From Coprobacter tertius (GTDB taxonomy: Bacteria; Bacteroidota; Bacteroidia; Bacteroidales; Coprobacteraceae), in contig NZ_JANDHW010000003.1 of NCBI RefSeq assembly GCF_024330105.1, positions 186,001 to 250,000 of the forward strand: a DNA stretch of 64,000 nucleotides, in the 5' to 3' direction. Shown in pieces: positions 34,169 to 41,212 of this stretch. The number at the start of each line of letters is the position of its first letter. Within the stretch, counting starts at the first letter, position 1. The notes under the pieces are model-generated. The model worked only from the letters and a program-made list of their open reading frames with translations. It was not told the DNA's origin and did no database searches. A program made the translations under genes and the position numbers.

Positions 34169-34909
34169 TCAAAAGGGGGTTTTGTCGAAATTGATTATTA
34201 GCCCCGCTTCGGCTATATGTACGGTCTTACCGGTTGCGGCTCGCACTCCGGCCCGGAATTGTTCGGCGTTGCTGTTACCGTCGGAAAGGTGGATAAGAAC
34301 AATATTATTTACCCCCTTTATATCGTTGGCTTGTAACGCCTGTACGCAATGGTCGTAACTTAAATGCGATTTTAGCGTACGGTTCCGAACAACGGCGGGA
34401 ATGCGTCCGGCCGCTATATTTGCGTCCAATAGGTCTAAGCGGTAATTACATTCTATCAATACGTTATTAAGTCCCGCGAACTTGCAGGGCAAGTAATAGG
34501 TATCGGTAGCGAATAGGATATTACCCGTTTCTTCGTGGTTGATGAAGAACCCCAAAGGCTCGGCGGAATCGTGCTTAGTCCCGAAAGGAATAATTCGGAA
34601 ACCGCCGAGGGTAAAAAGATTTCCGGCTTTGCAAACATTCGCGCGGCGCGGGCCCTCTATTGGGGTGTTCTCAATTGTACCGGCCGAAGCGTAGACGGGT
34701 ACGGTAGCTTTCAATACTTCGTTAATGTAGCCTGCGTGGTCTTTGTGTTCGTGGGTAATTAGGCAGCCTACAACCTTCGTTATATTGTAGTCTAACGCTT
34801 GCTTCACGCTGGCGAATCTTACGCCCGCTTCCAATAACAAGGCTTCGCGGTCGTTCTCCAAAATGTAGCTATTTCCTTGGCTGCTACTGCCTAATACTTT
34901 TAGAACCAT
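34169..34909 (-). CDS. Metallo-beta-lactamase-fold hydrolase, 246 aa
   Basis: The metal-binding motif HEHKDH (residues 53-58) and the N-terminal LGSSSQGNSYIL identify an MBL-fold enzyme of the YycJ/WalJ group, whose members can act on nucleic acids. Further ligands are in GTKHDSAEPLGF, LFATDTY and SHLSYDHC. In a recombination module with RecT-like and SbcC-like genes it could be the exonuclease that makes single strands, since no RecE or lambda Exo homologue is visible. The substrate is inferred only. Confidence 0.82.
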   Translation of the reverse strand: MVLKVLGSSSQGNSYILENDREALLLEAGVRFASVKQALDYNITKVVGCLITHEHKDHAGYINEVLKATVPVYASAGTIENTPIEGPRRANVCKAGNLFTLGGFRIIPFGTKHDSAEPLGFFINHEETGNILFATDTYYLPCKFAGLNNVLIECNYRLDLLDANIAAGRIPAVVRNRTLKSHLSYDHCVQALQANDIKGVNNIVLIHLSDGNSNAEQFRAGVRAATGKTVHIAEAGLIINFDKTPF

Positions 34910-34913
34910 TGTA

Positions 34914-35144
34914 CTACGCTTCTACGATTTTGCGAAATGCTTTACGTTTCCTTTTTAGCGGAAGGTTCCGGCCGATGAAGTACATAGCCGTATCGAACTT
35001 GCCCGAAAATCGGTTAAGGGCTTTGCCCTGCTGGGCTACGCTCTGTTCGCTCTCCTTCGCCATGTCCGCCGCTTTGTTAATCCGGGCGTTCATTGTGTCG
35101 ATGTCCTTTGCCGTCAGAATGGCAATACCAAAAATTACTTTCAT
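34914..35144 (-). CDS. Hypothetical phage protein, 76 aa
   Basis: The ATG at 35144 lies 1 base after the stop of the RecT-like gene and is preferred over a longer frame that overlaps it. The product is basic and helical (MKVIFGIAILTAKDIDTMNA, then LPLKRKRKAFRKIVEA). Coupled to recT; it may assist the recombinase. Confidence 0.55.
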   Translation of the reverse strand: MKVIFGIAILTAKDIDTMNARINKAADMAKESEQSVAQQGKALNRFSGKFDTAMYFIGRNLPLKRKRKAFRKIVEA

Positions 35145-35145
35145 A

Positions 35146-35931
35146 TTAGAATCCGGGTGTTTTAGGTGCTTGCTGGGTTCCGTTCGTTCCTGCTTGGCCG
35201 AAATCAAGAGTTCCGCTCGCGTTGGCATTGTTTTTAACCTCGGCTTCTACCTCGTGGGTAACGTCCTTATATTCTACGTCTTCAACAGGGCCGCTTTGTT
35301 CGTCCGCGTCGCCGAAGTCGCAACCGGTTATATACTCGTAAAGGGCTTTTTTGGCGCGGCGTTCGGCTTTACCCCGGATTTGGTCGGGGCTGCTGTAATC
35401 GTCCTTCTTCACGGTAGCCACTATTCCGAAGCTGTTTTTTTCTCCGTTGTACGTGTAGCTGATTTTGCAAGGCACTTCCGCAAATCCGGCGGTTTGGCCT
35501 TTGTCAAATGATACGTCGATGAAGTATTTTACGCCGAGTTTCCGAAGAAGGGCCGTATAGCCTTCCTTGGTCGGGTACATTCGTTCGGCAATAATATTAA
35601 ATTGGTTGCCGGTCGGAAGAAGCCCGATACTTACCGCGTCTATAATCGCGTCCCGAACAACCGGAATAGTATAAAGCGGTTGTACCGTTCCGTTTTTGCG
35701 CGGCCGTCCGTTACGGTCGGTAAGAAAGCCTACCTTCGTATTCATAAGCGGCATAAATACACGCTCCATTACTTCGTCAGAAAGAGCTTCGCGCAATAGC
35801 GCAATTACGTTTACGGCGGTAAATGCCGCGCCGAAGTTGTTTACAATCTGCAAGGCCGAAGCGTCCTTACAGGCAAGTTCGAATTTCCGCTTTGCTTCGT
35901 CAATTACGGTTAATCCTTTTTCTTCTGCCAT
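35146..35931 (-). CDS. RecT-like single-strand annealing protein, 261 aa
   Basis: The core (residues about 40-190) follows the RecT family pattern, with TIPVVRDAIIDAVSIGLLP followed by GYTALLRKLGVKYFIDVSF, and RGKAERRAKKALYEYI at the core's end. The last 60 residues are low-complexity and acidic, like tails that bind SSB. It anneals complementary strands in phage recombination and acts with the SbcC-like ATPase and MBL-fold protein beside it. Confidence 0.83.
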   Translation of the reverse strand: MAEEKGLTVIDEAKRKFELACKDASALQIVNNFGAAFTAVNVIALLREALSDEVMERVFMPLMNTKVGFLTDRNGRPRKNGTVQPLYTIPVVRDAIIDAVSIGLLPTGNQFNIIAERMYPTKEGYTALLRKLGVKYFIDVSFDKGQTAGFAEVPCKISYTYNGEKNSFGIVATVKKDDYSSPDQIRGKAERRAKKALYEYITGCDFGDADEQSGPVEDVEYKDVTHEVEAEVKNNANASGTLDFGQAGTNGTQQAPKTPGF

Positions 35932-36003
35932 AACTCATAATTTTTATAGGTCGTTGTTATTCGTTTCCAAGAAGTCGGCTTAACTTCTTCAAGGTCGCCA
36001 ACT

Positions 36004-36258
36004 TCATAGCTTCGTCGGCAAGCGGCGCAGTTTGTTTTCGGTAAAGAAATTCGCCAGTCCCTTTATTACTTGCTCGCCGTTACCGCCTACCGCTATTACG
36101 CCCTGCACGTTCTCACTTTCGCCGTCCTTATTGTCCTTAATGTCCGTGCCGATAAGAATAAAGGCCCGGCCTTCATTGCTTTTTACCGCCTGCGAAAGTG
36201 TTGCGGCGATTTGCTCCAACTGCTGCGCGAACTCGCGCTTTTCTTTGTTCTCGTTCAT
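36004..36258 (-). CDS. Small phage protein next to the recombinase, 84 aa, with open -1 frame extension
   Basis: The main frame ends at TGA (36006-36004). Its last 11 residues (NKLRRLPTKL) look unlike the rest, while the -1 frame, entered near GAA-AAC-AAA (about 36038-36030), continues as TAPLADEAMKLATLKK to a TAA at 35959-35957. The extension begins where the main frame becomes basic and unusual. Either a frameshift mutation truncated the gene or a programmed -1 shift makes a second form. Family unknown; the body contains GVIAVGGNGEQVIKGLANFF. Confidence 0.55.
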   Translation of the reverse strand: MNENKEKREFAQQLEQIAATLSQAVKSNEGRAFILIGTDIKDNKDGESENVQGVIAVGGNGEQVIKGLANFFTENKLRRLPTKL

Positions 36259-36269
36259 AACTTTAATTT

Positions 36270-38309
36270 TTATAAGTGGTTAATGGTTAATTCTCTGTCG
36301 GTGGTTACAATCAACTTTACAAGCTGAGAAGCAACCGGGAATAGTTGGTTTACGCTTTCGGCGTTGTCGATGAATACCGGTGCGCTTACCCCGTGATACA
36401 GGCAAAGCGTGTTAATGATGTCAAGCCCGGCGTTTATCTTTCCGGCCGTATTGAGGTCTGCGTACTTAACCCCGTCTACCATTGCGATACAAGTAGGGGT
36501 TTCGCCGCCGTTTAGCTGGGGTTCGAACATTCGGAAGCGGACGTTTTGGAACTTACTATTTACCCGGCGTTCTACTTCGTCCATTCGGGCCTTATTAAGT
36601 TCGTCTATCGTAAATTCCTGCTTTTCTAAGTCCGCTTGCTGCTGGGCTAATTCTTTTTCCCTTGCCAATATTTCGGCCTTCTTTGCGGCGTTCTTTTCAA
36701 TGGTGGCCCGAATACTTAGCTTTTGTTTTACTTCGTCCAAAAGGGCCGTAAGTTCCCGTTTCTTGGCGGTAAGCTCGGTAGTATCGGCCGCCGGTATATC
36801 CGAAATGGTAGCGGATATTTCGGCTATCCGGGCTTCTATCTCCTTCCATTCGGGTAAGTCTTCGGGGATAATGTCGGTAGATACGGTTACTTCCGGGTTG
36901 GCGGCTATTTCCGCTTCCAAGTCCTGTAACTTCTTCGCGTATTCGGCTTTCTTAGCGGCGATAGCTTCCATACGTTCGGAAAGTTGGGCTTCCAATTCCT
37001 GTAACCGGGCTTTCTTTTCTGCTATTCGCTGGTTTAGCGTTTTGCCTTCTTCGGTAATCCGGGTAAGGTCGCGGGTCTTGGCTTCGTCGAATTTGGCCCG
37101 CGCCTTCTCCTTGGCGATAGCGTCCATACGCAAAACGCTTGCGTCCGAGCATAAGGTTTCGTATATCGGGCAAATAAGGCCGTCGGTACTTACTTTGTAT
37201 TCTTCGGCGTTCCGCGTATTCCATTCTTCGCGCTTGGCTTCCACCTTGGCGGATAAGTCCGCTATTTCGGAAGTAAGGGTTTTAATAGTATAGCGAATAT
37301 CGGAAAGGCCGTTTTCCGAAGCGGTATTATAATTTTCTGCTTCCCGTTTGGTTATTTCGTAACTGGTCTTAACCTCGTTACGCTTGGCGTTCTTTTCGTA
37401 ACCTTCCTTTTGGGCCGCTTGCCTTGCCCGAAAAATTATATCTTGCTGCTGGTTCCGAAGGTCGTTAATCGCTTTGCGTTTTCCCTGCACCCCTTCGTAG
37501 TGTTTGCGGGCCGTTTCTGCAACGTCCGTAATAGCCGCTTCCACTTCTTCCAATTCGGCGGATAAGCGTACCTTTTCGGCTTCCAAGGCTTCGTAATCCG
37601 GTGCTTCGGGCGTAACGCTGTCTATTGCGTTAATCTCGATAGGGCATTTTTCCAAACCTTCCTTAATCCGGCTTTTGCGGTAGGCTATTTCTTGTTTGAA
37701 CTCTGCCAAATCTTTACCGGAAAGCTGGGAAAGGATAGCCGCGAAATCGGCGCGGCCGGCGGCCACTTCTTCGTATGTTACGCCCCCGGCAATGCGCAGC
37801 AATATTTCGCGCTGGGTTTTCCAATCCAACGAAGGGAAGTAAGCCGGGTTCGTAATTAACTTAAAAAGTTGTTCTTCGGTTATGGCCGTTACTTTCTCTT
37901 GGAACGCTCCCGCTTTAATTTCTACGCCATTGCAGAAGTAATGCGTAGTATTTCCTTTAAGTTCTACTTCTGCCTTGCCGCGCGGTTTTACCCAATCTTC
38001 CGTAAGGGTGCGGGTAAGGGCTACTTCTTCGCCGTTTACGTCTAAAACTGCCGTTACGGAATGTTCCAATTTAAGGATAGGGTTCCCGTCAGGGCCGACC
38101 GTCTTAACGGTAAATGCGCCTTTCCCGCTATCTGTACGGTCGTTACTGTCTTTGCCGAAAAGTACCCAAGTAAAAGCGTCGAAAACGGTGCTTTTACCTG
38201 TCGCGTTTGCGCCGGCAATGGTGGTTACTTCGCCGAACTTTACGGCCAAGTCCCTAATACCCTTAAAGTTTTTAAGGGTCAGTTCTTTTAATGTTACCTT
38301 CTTGTTCAT
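36270..38309 (-). CDS. SbcC/Rad50-like SMC-type ATPase, 679 aa
   Basis: The Walker A motif GANATGKST is at residues 33-41, followed by FDAFTWVLFGKDSNDR typical of SbcC. Two long coiled coils (about 200-360 and 400-590) flank a centre with LICPIYETLC, where Rad50 has a zinc hook; here the two cysteines are six residues apart rather than two. The Walker B-type strand VFIDNAESV is near the C-terminus (about 655). It should hold DNA ends for a nuclease. The usual SbcD partner is absent, so the MBL-fold protein or a host nuclease may take that part. Confidence 0.83.
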   Translation of the reverse strand: MNKKVTLKELTLKNFKGIRDLAVKFGEVTTIAGANATGKSTVFDAFTWVLFGKDSNDRTDSGKGAFTVKTVGPDGNPILKLEHSVTAVLDVNGEEVALTRTLTEDWVKPRGKAEVELKGNTTHYFCNGVEIKAGAFQEKVTAITEEQLFKLITNPAYFPSLDWKTQREILLRIAGGVTYEEVAAGRADFAAILSQLSGKDLAEFKQEIAYRKSRIKEGLEKCPIEINAIDSVTPEAPDYEALEAEKVRLSAELEEVEAAITDVAETARKHYEGVQGKRKAINDLRNQQQDIIFRARQAAQKEGYEKNAKRNEVKTSYEITKREAENYNTASENGLSDIRYTIKTLTSEIADLSAKVEAKREEWNTRNAEEYKVSTDGLICPIYETLCSDASVLRMDAIAKEKARAKFDEAKTRDLTRITEEGKTLNQRIAEKKARLQELEAQLSERMEAIAAKKAEYAKKLQDLEAEIAANPEVTVSTDIIPEDLPEWKEIEARIAEISATISDIPAADTTELTAKKRELTALLDEVKQKLSIRATIEKNAAKKAEILAREKELAQQQADLEKQEFTIDELNKARMDEVERRVNSKFQNVRFRMFEPQLNGGETPTCIAMVDGVKYADLNTAGKINAGLDIINTLCLYHGVSAPVFIDNAESVNQLFPVASQLVKLIVTTDRELTINHL

Positions 38310-38315
38310 AACAAG

Positions 38316-38621
38316 TTATTTATTTCGGTTGTTACTTTTTTTTGCTCGCTTTGCGGCCAACTCTAAGGCTTTTTCCGCGTCTACTATTATCAACCTTCCG
38401 ACCTGCTTATATGCGCCGTCGATTAAGCCGCTTTGTTTTATGCGGCTGGCGGTAGTCTTGGAACATTTGAATAGTTCGGCAATCCCGGCCCGGCCGTAGA
38501 CGTATTTTTTCTTCGTGTCTTTGGTAACGTCTACTTCTATCCGGGGGCTTTGTCCTTTCCCCATTAGCTCTAATAATTCCCCCGCCGTAAGGTCTATAAG
38601 TCTTGTATTTAAGTCTGCCAT
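38316..38621 (-). CDS. DUF3853-like helix-turn-helix protein, 101 aa
   Basis: The centre YGRAGIAELFKCSKTTASRI is an HTH, followed by YKQVGRLIIVDAEKALELA; this layout is that of DUF3853 proteins found in Bacteroidetes mobile elements. It is probably a transcription or replication regulator. It lies 6 bases upstream of the SbcC-like gene. Confidence 0.72.
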   Translation of the reverse strand: MADLNTRLIDLTAGELLELMGKGQSPRIEVDVTKDTKKKYVYGRAGIAELFKCSKTTASRIKQSGLIDGAYKQVGRLIIVDAEKALELAAKRAKKSNNRNK

Positions 38622-38623
38622 AC

Positions 38624-38830
38624 CTAACTATCTTGTGGGTCTTCCGGTAGCAGAACCCGTTTTATAAGGCGGGCGGCATTAGCGAAGTTGGCAACCTCTA
38701 AAAACAAGAACCAAAACGGGGCTTCCGCCGTGCTTGCAAGGAGGCAAAACGATATAGCGAAATACCATACTATCGCCTTCTGTTTTAGCGTCAATCCCGA
38801 AAGGGATAATTCTTTAATTAGTTGCTTCAT
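38624..38830 (-). CDS. Small membrane protein, 68 aa
   Basis: Hydrophobic stretches (AIVWYFAISFCLLAST and FWFLFLEVANFANAA) predict two membrane passes. Function unknown; it lies 2 bases upstream of the DUF3853-like gene in the early operon. Confidence 0.5.
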   Translation of the reverse strand: MKQLIKELSLSGLTLKQKAIVWYFAISFCLLASTAEAPFWFLFLEVANFANAARLIKRVLLPEDPQDS

Positions 38831-38842
38831 AGCCTTTGCCTT

Positions 38843-39250
38843 TTATAGTTCCCAAAAATCTAATTCGTATTCCGGTCTTCTTCCGGTTCTTCGTGTCGCC
38901 ATGCGTTCGGTAACCTTGCGACTTCTGAATAGTCGGTAGGTTTCGCCTTGTGCGTACATTTCATGCGGTAGAATAATCGCAAGGAAGAAGCAGGCTATAA
39001 TTGTCCGTTTTATAGGGGATAGGTCGAAGGAAACGCCGCAATGTGTGCAGAACCACCATACGCAAAGCTCCGTAGCCTTCTGTATTCCTATCTTGCTATA
39101 AATGTTTCGAGCGGTATTCTCTACCGTCCGGGGCGAAATAGAAAGCCTATCGGCAACTTCCTTTTTTGCGGCTCCCCAAGCCAATAATTCGGCTATTTGG
39201 GTTTCGCGCTGCGTTAGTCCTGCTTCGGCTCTCATTTCTATTTCCCCCAA
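38843..39250 (-). CDS. LuxR-type HTH fused to a membrane segment, 135 aa
   Basis: Residues about 10-65 are a GerE/LuxR HTH (LTQRETQIAELLAWGAAKKE, then ISPRTVENTARNIYSKIGI). They are followed by a hydrophobic segment TIIACFFLAIILP (about 85-97) and a basic tail. A DNA-binding domain followed by a membrane segment suggests a membrane-bound regulator, or one whose tail is exported. It overlaps the end of the upstream gene by 13 bases. It is a candidate for the lytic-side regulator of the switch. Confidence 0.72.
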   Translation of the reverse strand: MGEIEMRAEAGLTQRETQIAELLAWGAAKKEVADRLSISPRTVENTARNIYSKIGIQKATELCVWWFCTHCGVSFDLSPIKRTIIACFFLAIILPHEMYAQGETYRLFRSRKVTERMATRRTGRRPEYELDFWEL

Positions 39251-39468
39251 ATGTTAGTCGTAACACCGTACTTCCTAAATACCAATTCGACGGCGACGGC
39301 TTGGCTTGCCTTGGGTTCGATACGTCCGAACTTATAAGCCGCGAAAGTGTTGCGGTTGTTAATCCCCAACGCCTGCCAGAGTTCCTTTGTGGCGGCTTCT
39401 ACGTCAATTTGCCGAAGCTGCATAAAGCCGGCGTTAAATCCTTCTTTGTAAATTGTCGTTTCGCTCAT
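39238..39468 (-). CDS. Putative HTH phage regulator, 76 aa
   Basis: The segment ATKELWQALGINNRNTFAAY has the look of a short HTH (Cro or Arc-like size), followed by AVAVELVFRKYGV, a form often seen in small phage repressors that recognise paired half sites. It overlaps both neighbours by a few bases. As one of the first genes of the leftward early transcript it could be the Cro-like partner of the repressor. Confidence 0.55.
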   Translation of the reverse strand: MSETTIYKEGFNAGFMQLRQIDVEAATKELWQALGINNRNTFAAYKFGRIEPKASQAVAVELVFRKYGVTTNIWGK

Positions 39469-39755
39469 TTCTCAATATTGTTAAGTATGTATTCAATTGC
39501 TTGTTTATGGGAAGCAAAGCTATTCCCGTCGAACTCGAAGGTTTCCGAGTAGGGGCCGCCGGCAACCTTAAAGGTGCGCGTTCCTTCGTAGGTCTTTCCG
39601 TTAATCGTAAAGGTTAGTTTAGAAACTGTTACCCTTTCCGTAACCCGTCCCCAAGGTTTTATTACCTCGTTATTGCTTAGCGAAATAGTTTCGCCTATCG
39701 CGTACGAAAATTCTATACGCTTTGCTTTACCATTAACTATTACTGTCTTCTTCAT
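39465..39755 (-). CDS. Hypothetical early phage protein, 96 aa
   Basis: A beta-rich, basic protein (KRIEFSYAIGETISLSNNEV and LTFTINGKTYEGTRTF) with no family recognised. Second gene after the early promoter. Confidence 0.5.
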   Translation of the reverse strand: MKKTVIVNGKAKRIEFSYAIGETISLSNNEVIKPWGRVTERVTVSKLTFTINGKTYEGTRTFKVAGGPYSETFEFDGNSFASHKQAIEYILNNIEK

Positions 39756-39758
39756 CTT

Positions 39759-39983
39759 CTATTTGAAATATAGTGTTACTTGTAATCCTCTGCGTAGGCG
39801 ACATTTTACGCTGTCTTTCTTGCTGTTAAGTGCGCGGGTAATGAATTTTTCGGTAAGCTCTACACCGATTAACCCCACCAAGCCGGAAACCCCTACAAGG
39901 CGGTTTATCCTTCTGTTTTTGCTGTCTACTCCGTAGACTTTCAAGAGGAAGTTTCGGTTAATAAATCTCGTATCGTACTTCAT
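39759..39983 (-). CDS. Hypothetical early phage protein, 74 aa
   Basis: A small, basic protein with a glycine/leucine-rich centre (VGVSGLVGLIGVELTEKF). It is the first gene of the leftward early transcript, about 100 bases after its promoter. Function unknown. Confidence 0.55.
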   Translation of the reverse strand: MKYDTRFINRNFLLKVYGVDSKNRRINRLVGVSGLVGLIGVELTEKFITRALNSKKDSVKCRLRRGLQVTLYFK

Positions 39984-40031
39984 AATTCATTGTCGCTTAA
40001 ATTGCTTAGGTATTTTTTGCTATGCCGTTTA

Positions 40032-40063
40032 TTTGCTCGGAGCGTATTATTATTATACCTTTG
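40032..40063 (+). promoter_or_regulatory. Rightward promoter of the repressor gene, with a degenerate palindrome
   Basis: TTTG (40032-40035), 20 bases and TACCTTTG (40056-40063) match the Bacteroidetes consensus exactly. The spacer holds GCGTATTA-TTA-TTATACCT (40042-40060), a half-perfect copy of the phage palindrome, so the factor that binds the other copies could repress this promoter. Transcription would start near 40070 and run to the repressor ATG at 40175. Confidence 0.8.
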
Positions 40064-40085
40064 CAATCGTATATGTTACGTGCTG

Positions 40086-40117
40086 CAAATATATAGCAAT
40101 GCAGTGTAATATGCAAG
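40086..40117 (-). promoter_or_regulatory. Leftward early promoter with operator in its spacer
   Basis: On the minus strand CTTG (40117-40114), 20 bases and TATATTTG (40093-40086) match the consensus. The spacer contains GCAATGCAGTGTA (40096-40108 on plus), the operator candidate shared with 14750. The promoter points toward the repressor promoter at 40032-40063: the two face each other with -7 boxes 22 bases apart, so the transcripts overlap at their starts. Confidence 0.78.
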
Positions 40118-40174
40118 GTTTTGCAGCGTAAAAATGAAAAATATTTTTTAGACAACCTTCTAATAATTCGCTAT

Positions 40175-40564
40175 ATGGGTGTAAAAGAAAGACTTAGGGA
40201 ATATATCAAGACCCTAAATATTAGTGAACGGGAATTTTGTAGGCAAATCGGCGTTTCTGTTTCTTATGTCAATTCTATACGAACGTCGATACAACCCGAC
40301 AAAATGAAGTCTATCGGCGAAAAGTTCCCCGACCTTAACCCTATTTGGCTTCTGACGGGGGACGGGGAAATGCTGCAAGGCAATAATACAAACCGGGTTT
40401 CGGGGAACAATAATACGGCCGTTGCCGGTAATGGGAATCGAGTTACAACTAATGATATTGCGGGTATGATTGAACTACAAAAAGGCTATCAAGAAATGAT
40501 AAAAGAAAAGGATAGCCAAATAGCCCGGCTTATATCTGTAATCGAAAAACTAAGCGAAAAATAG
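40175..40564 (+). CDS. Phage repressor-like HTH protein, 129 aa
   Basis: A helix-turn-helix (SEREFCRQIGVSVSYVNSIR, residues about 16-35) and the phrase NPIWLLTGDGEML, typical of CI-like repressors in Bacteroidetes, are followed by an asparagine-rich loop (NNNTAVAGNGNRVTTND) and a C-terminal coiled coil, probably for oligomerisation. There is no LexA-type peptidase domain, so it is not cut by RecA in the usual way. I chose the ATG at 40175; a longer frame from a TTG at 40121 lacks support. It probably maintains lysogeny by blocking the leftward promoter. Confidence 0.83.
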   Translation: MGVKERLREYIKTLNISEREFCRQIGVSVSYVNSIRTSIQPDKMKSIGEKFPDLNPIWLLTGDGEMLQGNNTNRVSGNNNTAVAGNGNRVTTNDIAGMIELQKGYQEMIKEKDSQIARLISVIEKLSEK

Positions 40565-40565
40565 A

Positions 40566-40578
40566 GCAATGCAGCGCG
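40566..40578. repeat. Third, variant copy of the operator string
   Basis: GCAATGCAGCGCG directly after the repressor stop shares its first nine bases with the operators at 14750 and 40096. Close by are a small hairpin GGGCA-GAAA-TGCCC (40627-40640) and the perfect palindrome TATAGCTATA (40661-40670). It could regulate the two small genes and the integrase that follow. Confidence 0.45.
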
Positions 40579-40734
40579 TTTGTTGCTGGTTATTCGTATG
40601 GCGTTTCAGTTTGGATTTGTAAAAACGGGCAGAAATGCCCCAAATTTCAAAGCAAATCTATATAGCTATACTTCTTACCGACCAGCGTACGAAAGTGCCG
40701 TAAATCAAAAATTCGATAAAAATAACTGTGCATA

Positions 40735-40926
40735 ATGGAACCGGAAACAATCGAAATAAAAGTAGCCGAATACTACGACCAACCCAAATATTACGGGGAT
40801 ATGCCGGAAGCGGTGTTTAATGCCTTGGAAGCGGCGTTTATTTCCGGCGCGGAAACTGCCATAGTACCAAAGGCAGCGTTCGAAATGATGTTAAGGAGCT
40901 TTGAAAATGGGCGTAAAGAAGCCTAA
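40735..40926 (+). CDS. Hypothetical small acidic phage protein, 63 aa
   Basis: No family recognised. The product is acidic with an alanine-rich helical centre (FNALEAAFISGAETAIVP). Its end overlaps the next gene's start by 20 bases, so the two are coupled in one rightward operon leading to the integrase. Confidence 0.55.
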   Translation: MEPETIEIKVAEYYDQPKYYGDMPEAVFNALEAAFISGAETAIVPKAAFEMMLRSFENGRKEA

Positions 40927-41212
40927 GATAATAACCCCTATCGAAGACGGCGTAAACCGCCGTTTCTTCCAAGCGATAGAAGCCCTTGTTTCATTGGGCC
41001 GTTTGTCCGCGTTGGAATCATTTTGCAAGGAAGCCGGGTTAAGTGCTTCCCGTTATCGGGAAACCCGATTTACTTACGGCGTAACCCCAAGGCCCGGTAA
41101 AGTTTCCCGCTATAAGTCTATACAAATAGAAGCCCTTTATTATTTGGTAGCTAAGTATTCCGTTTCTTCCGATTGGTTATTAACCGGCCGGGGTAATATG
41201 TTTTCAAAATGA
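40907..41212 (+). CDS. HTH regulator-like protein before the integrase, 101 aa
   Basis: I chose the ATG at 40907, which has AAGGAG 8 bases before it; a TTG six bases earlier is also open. The end YSVSSDWLLTGRGNMF matches the closing phrase of CI-like repressors, and the middle (ALESFCKEAGLSASRYRETR) has HTH character. It could act as excisionase or as a second regulator. It overlaps the integrase start by 4 bases. Confidence 0.6.
   Translation: MGVKKPKIITPIEDGVNRRFFQAIEALVSLGRLSALESFCKEAGLSASRYRETRFTYGVTPRPGKVSRYKSIQIEALYYLVAKYSVSSDWLLTGRGNMFSK

Noticed and set aside
35145-35228. N-terminal extension of the 76-aa protein after the RecT-like gene
   Set aside because: It overlaps the RecT-like gene fully; the ATG at 35144 directly after its stop is the natural start.
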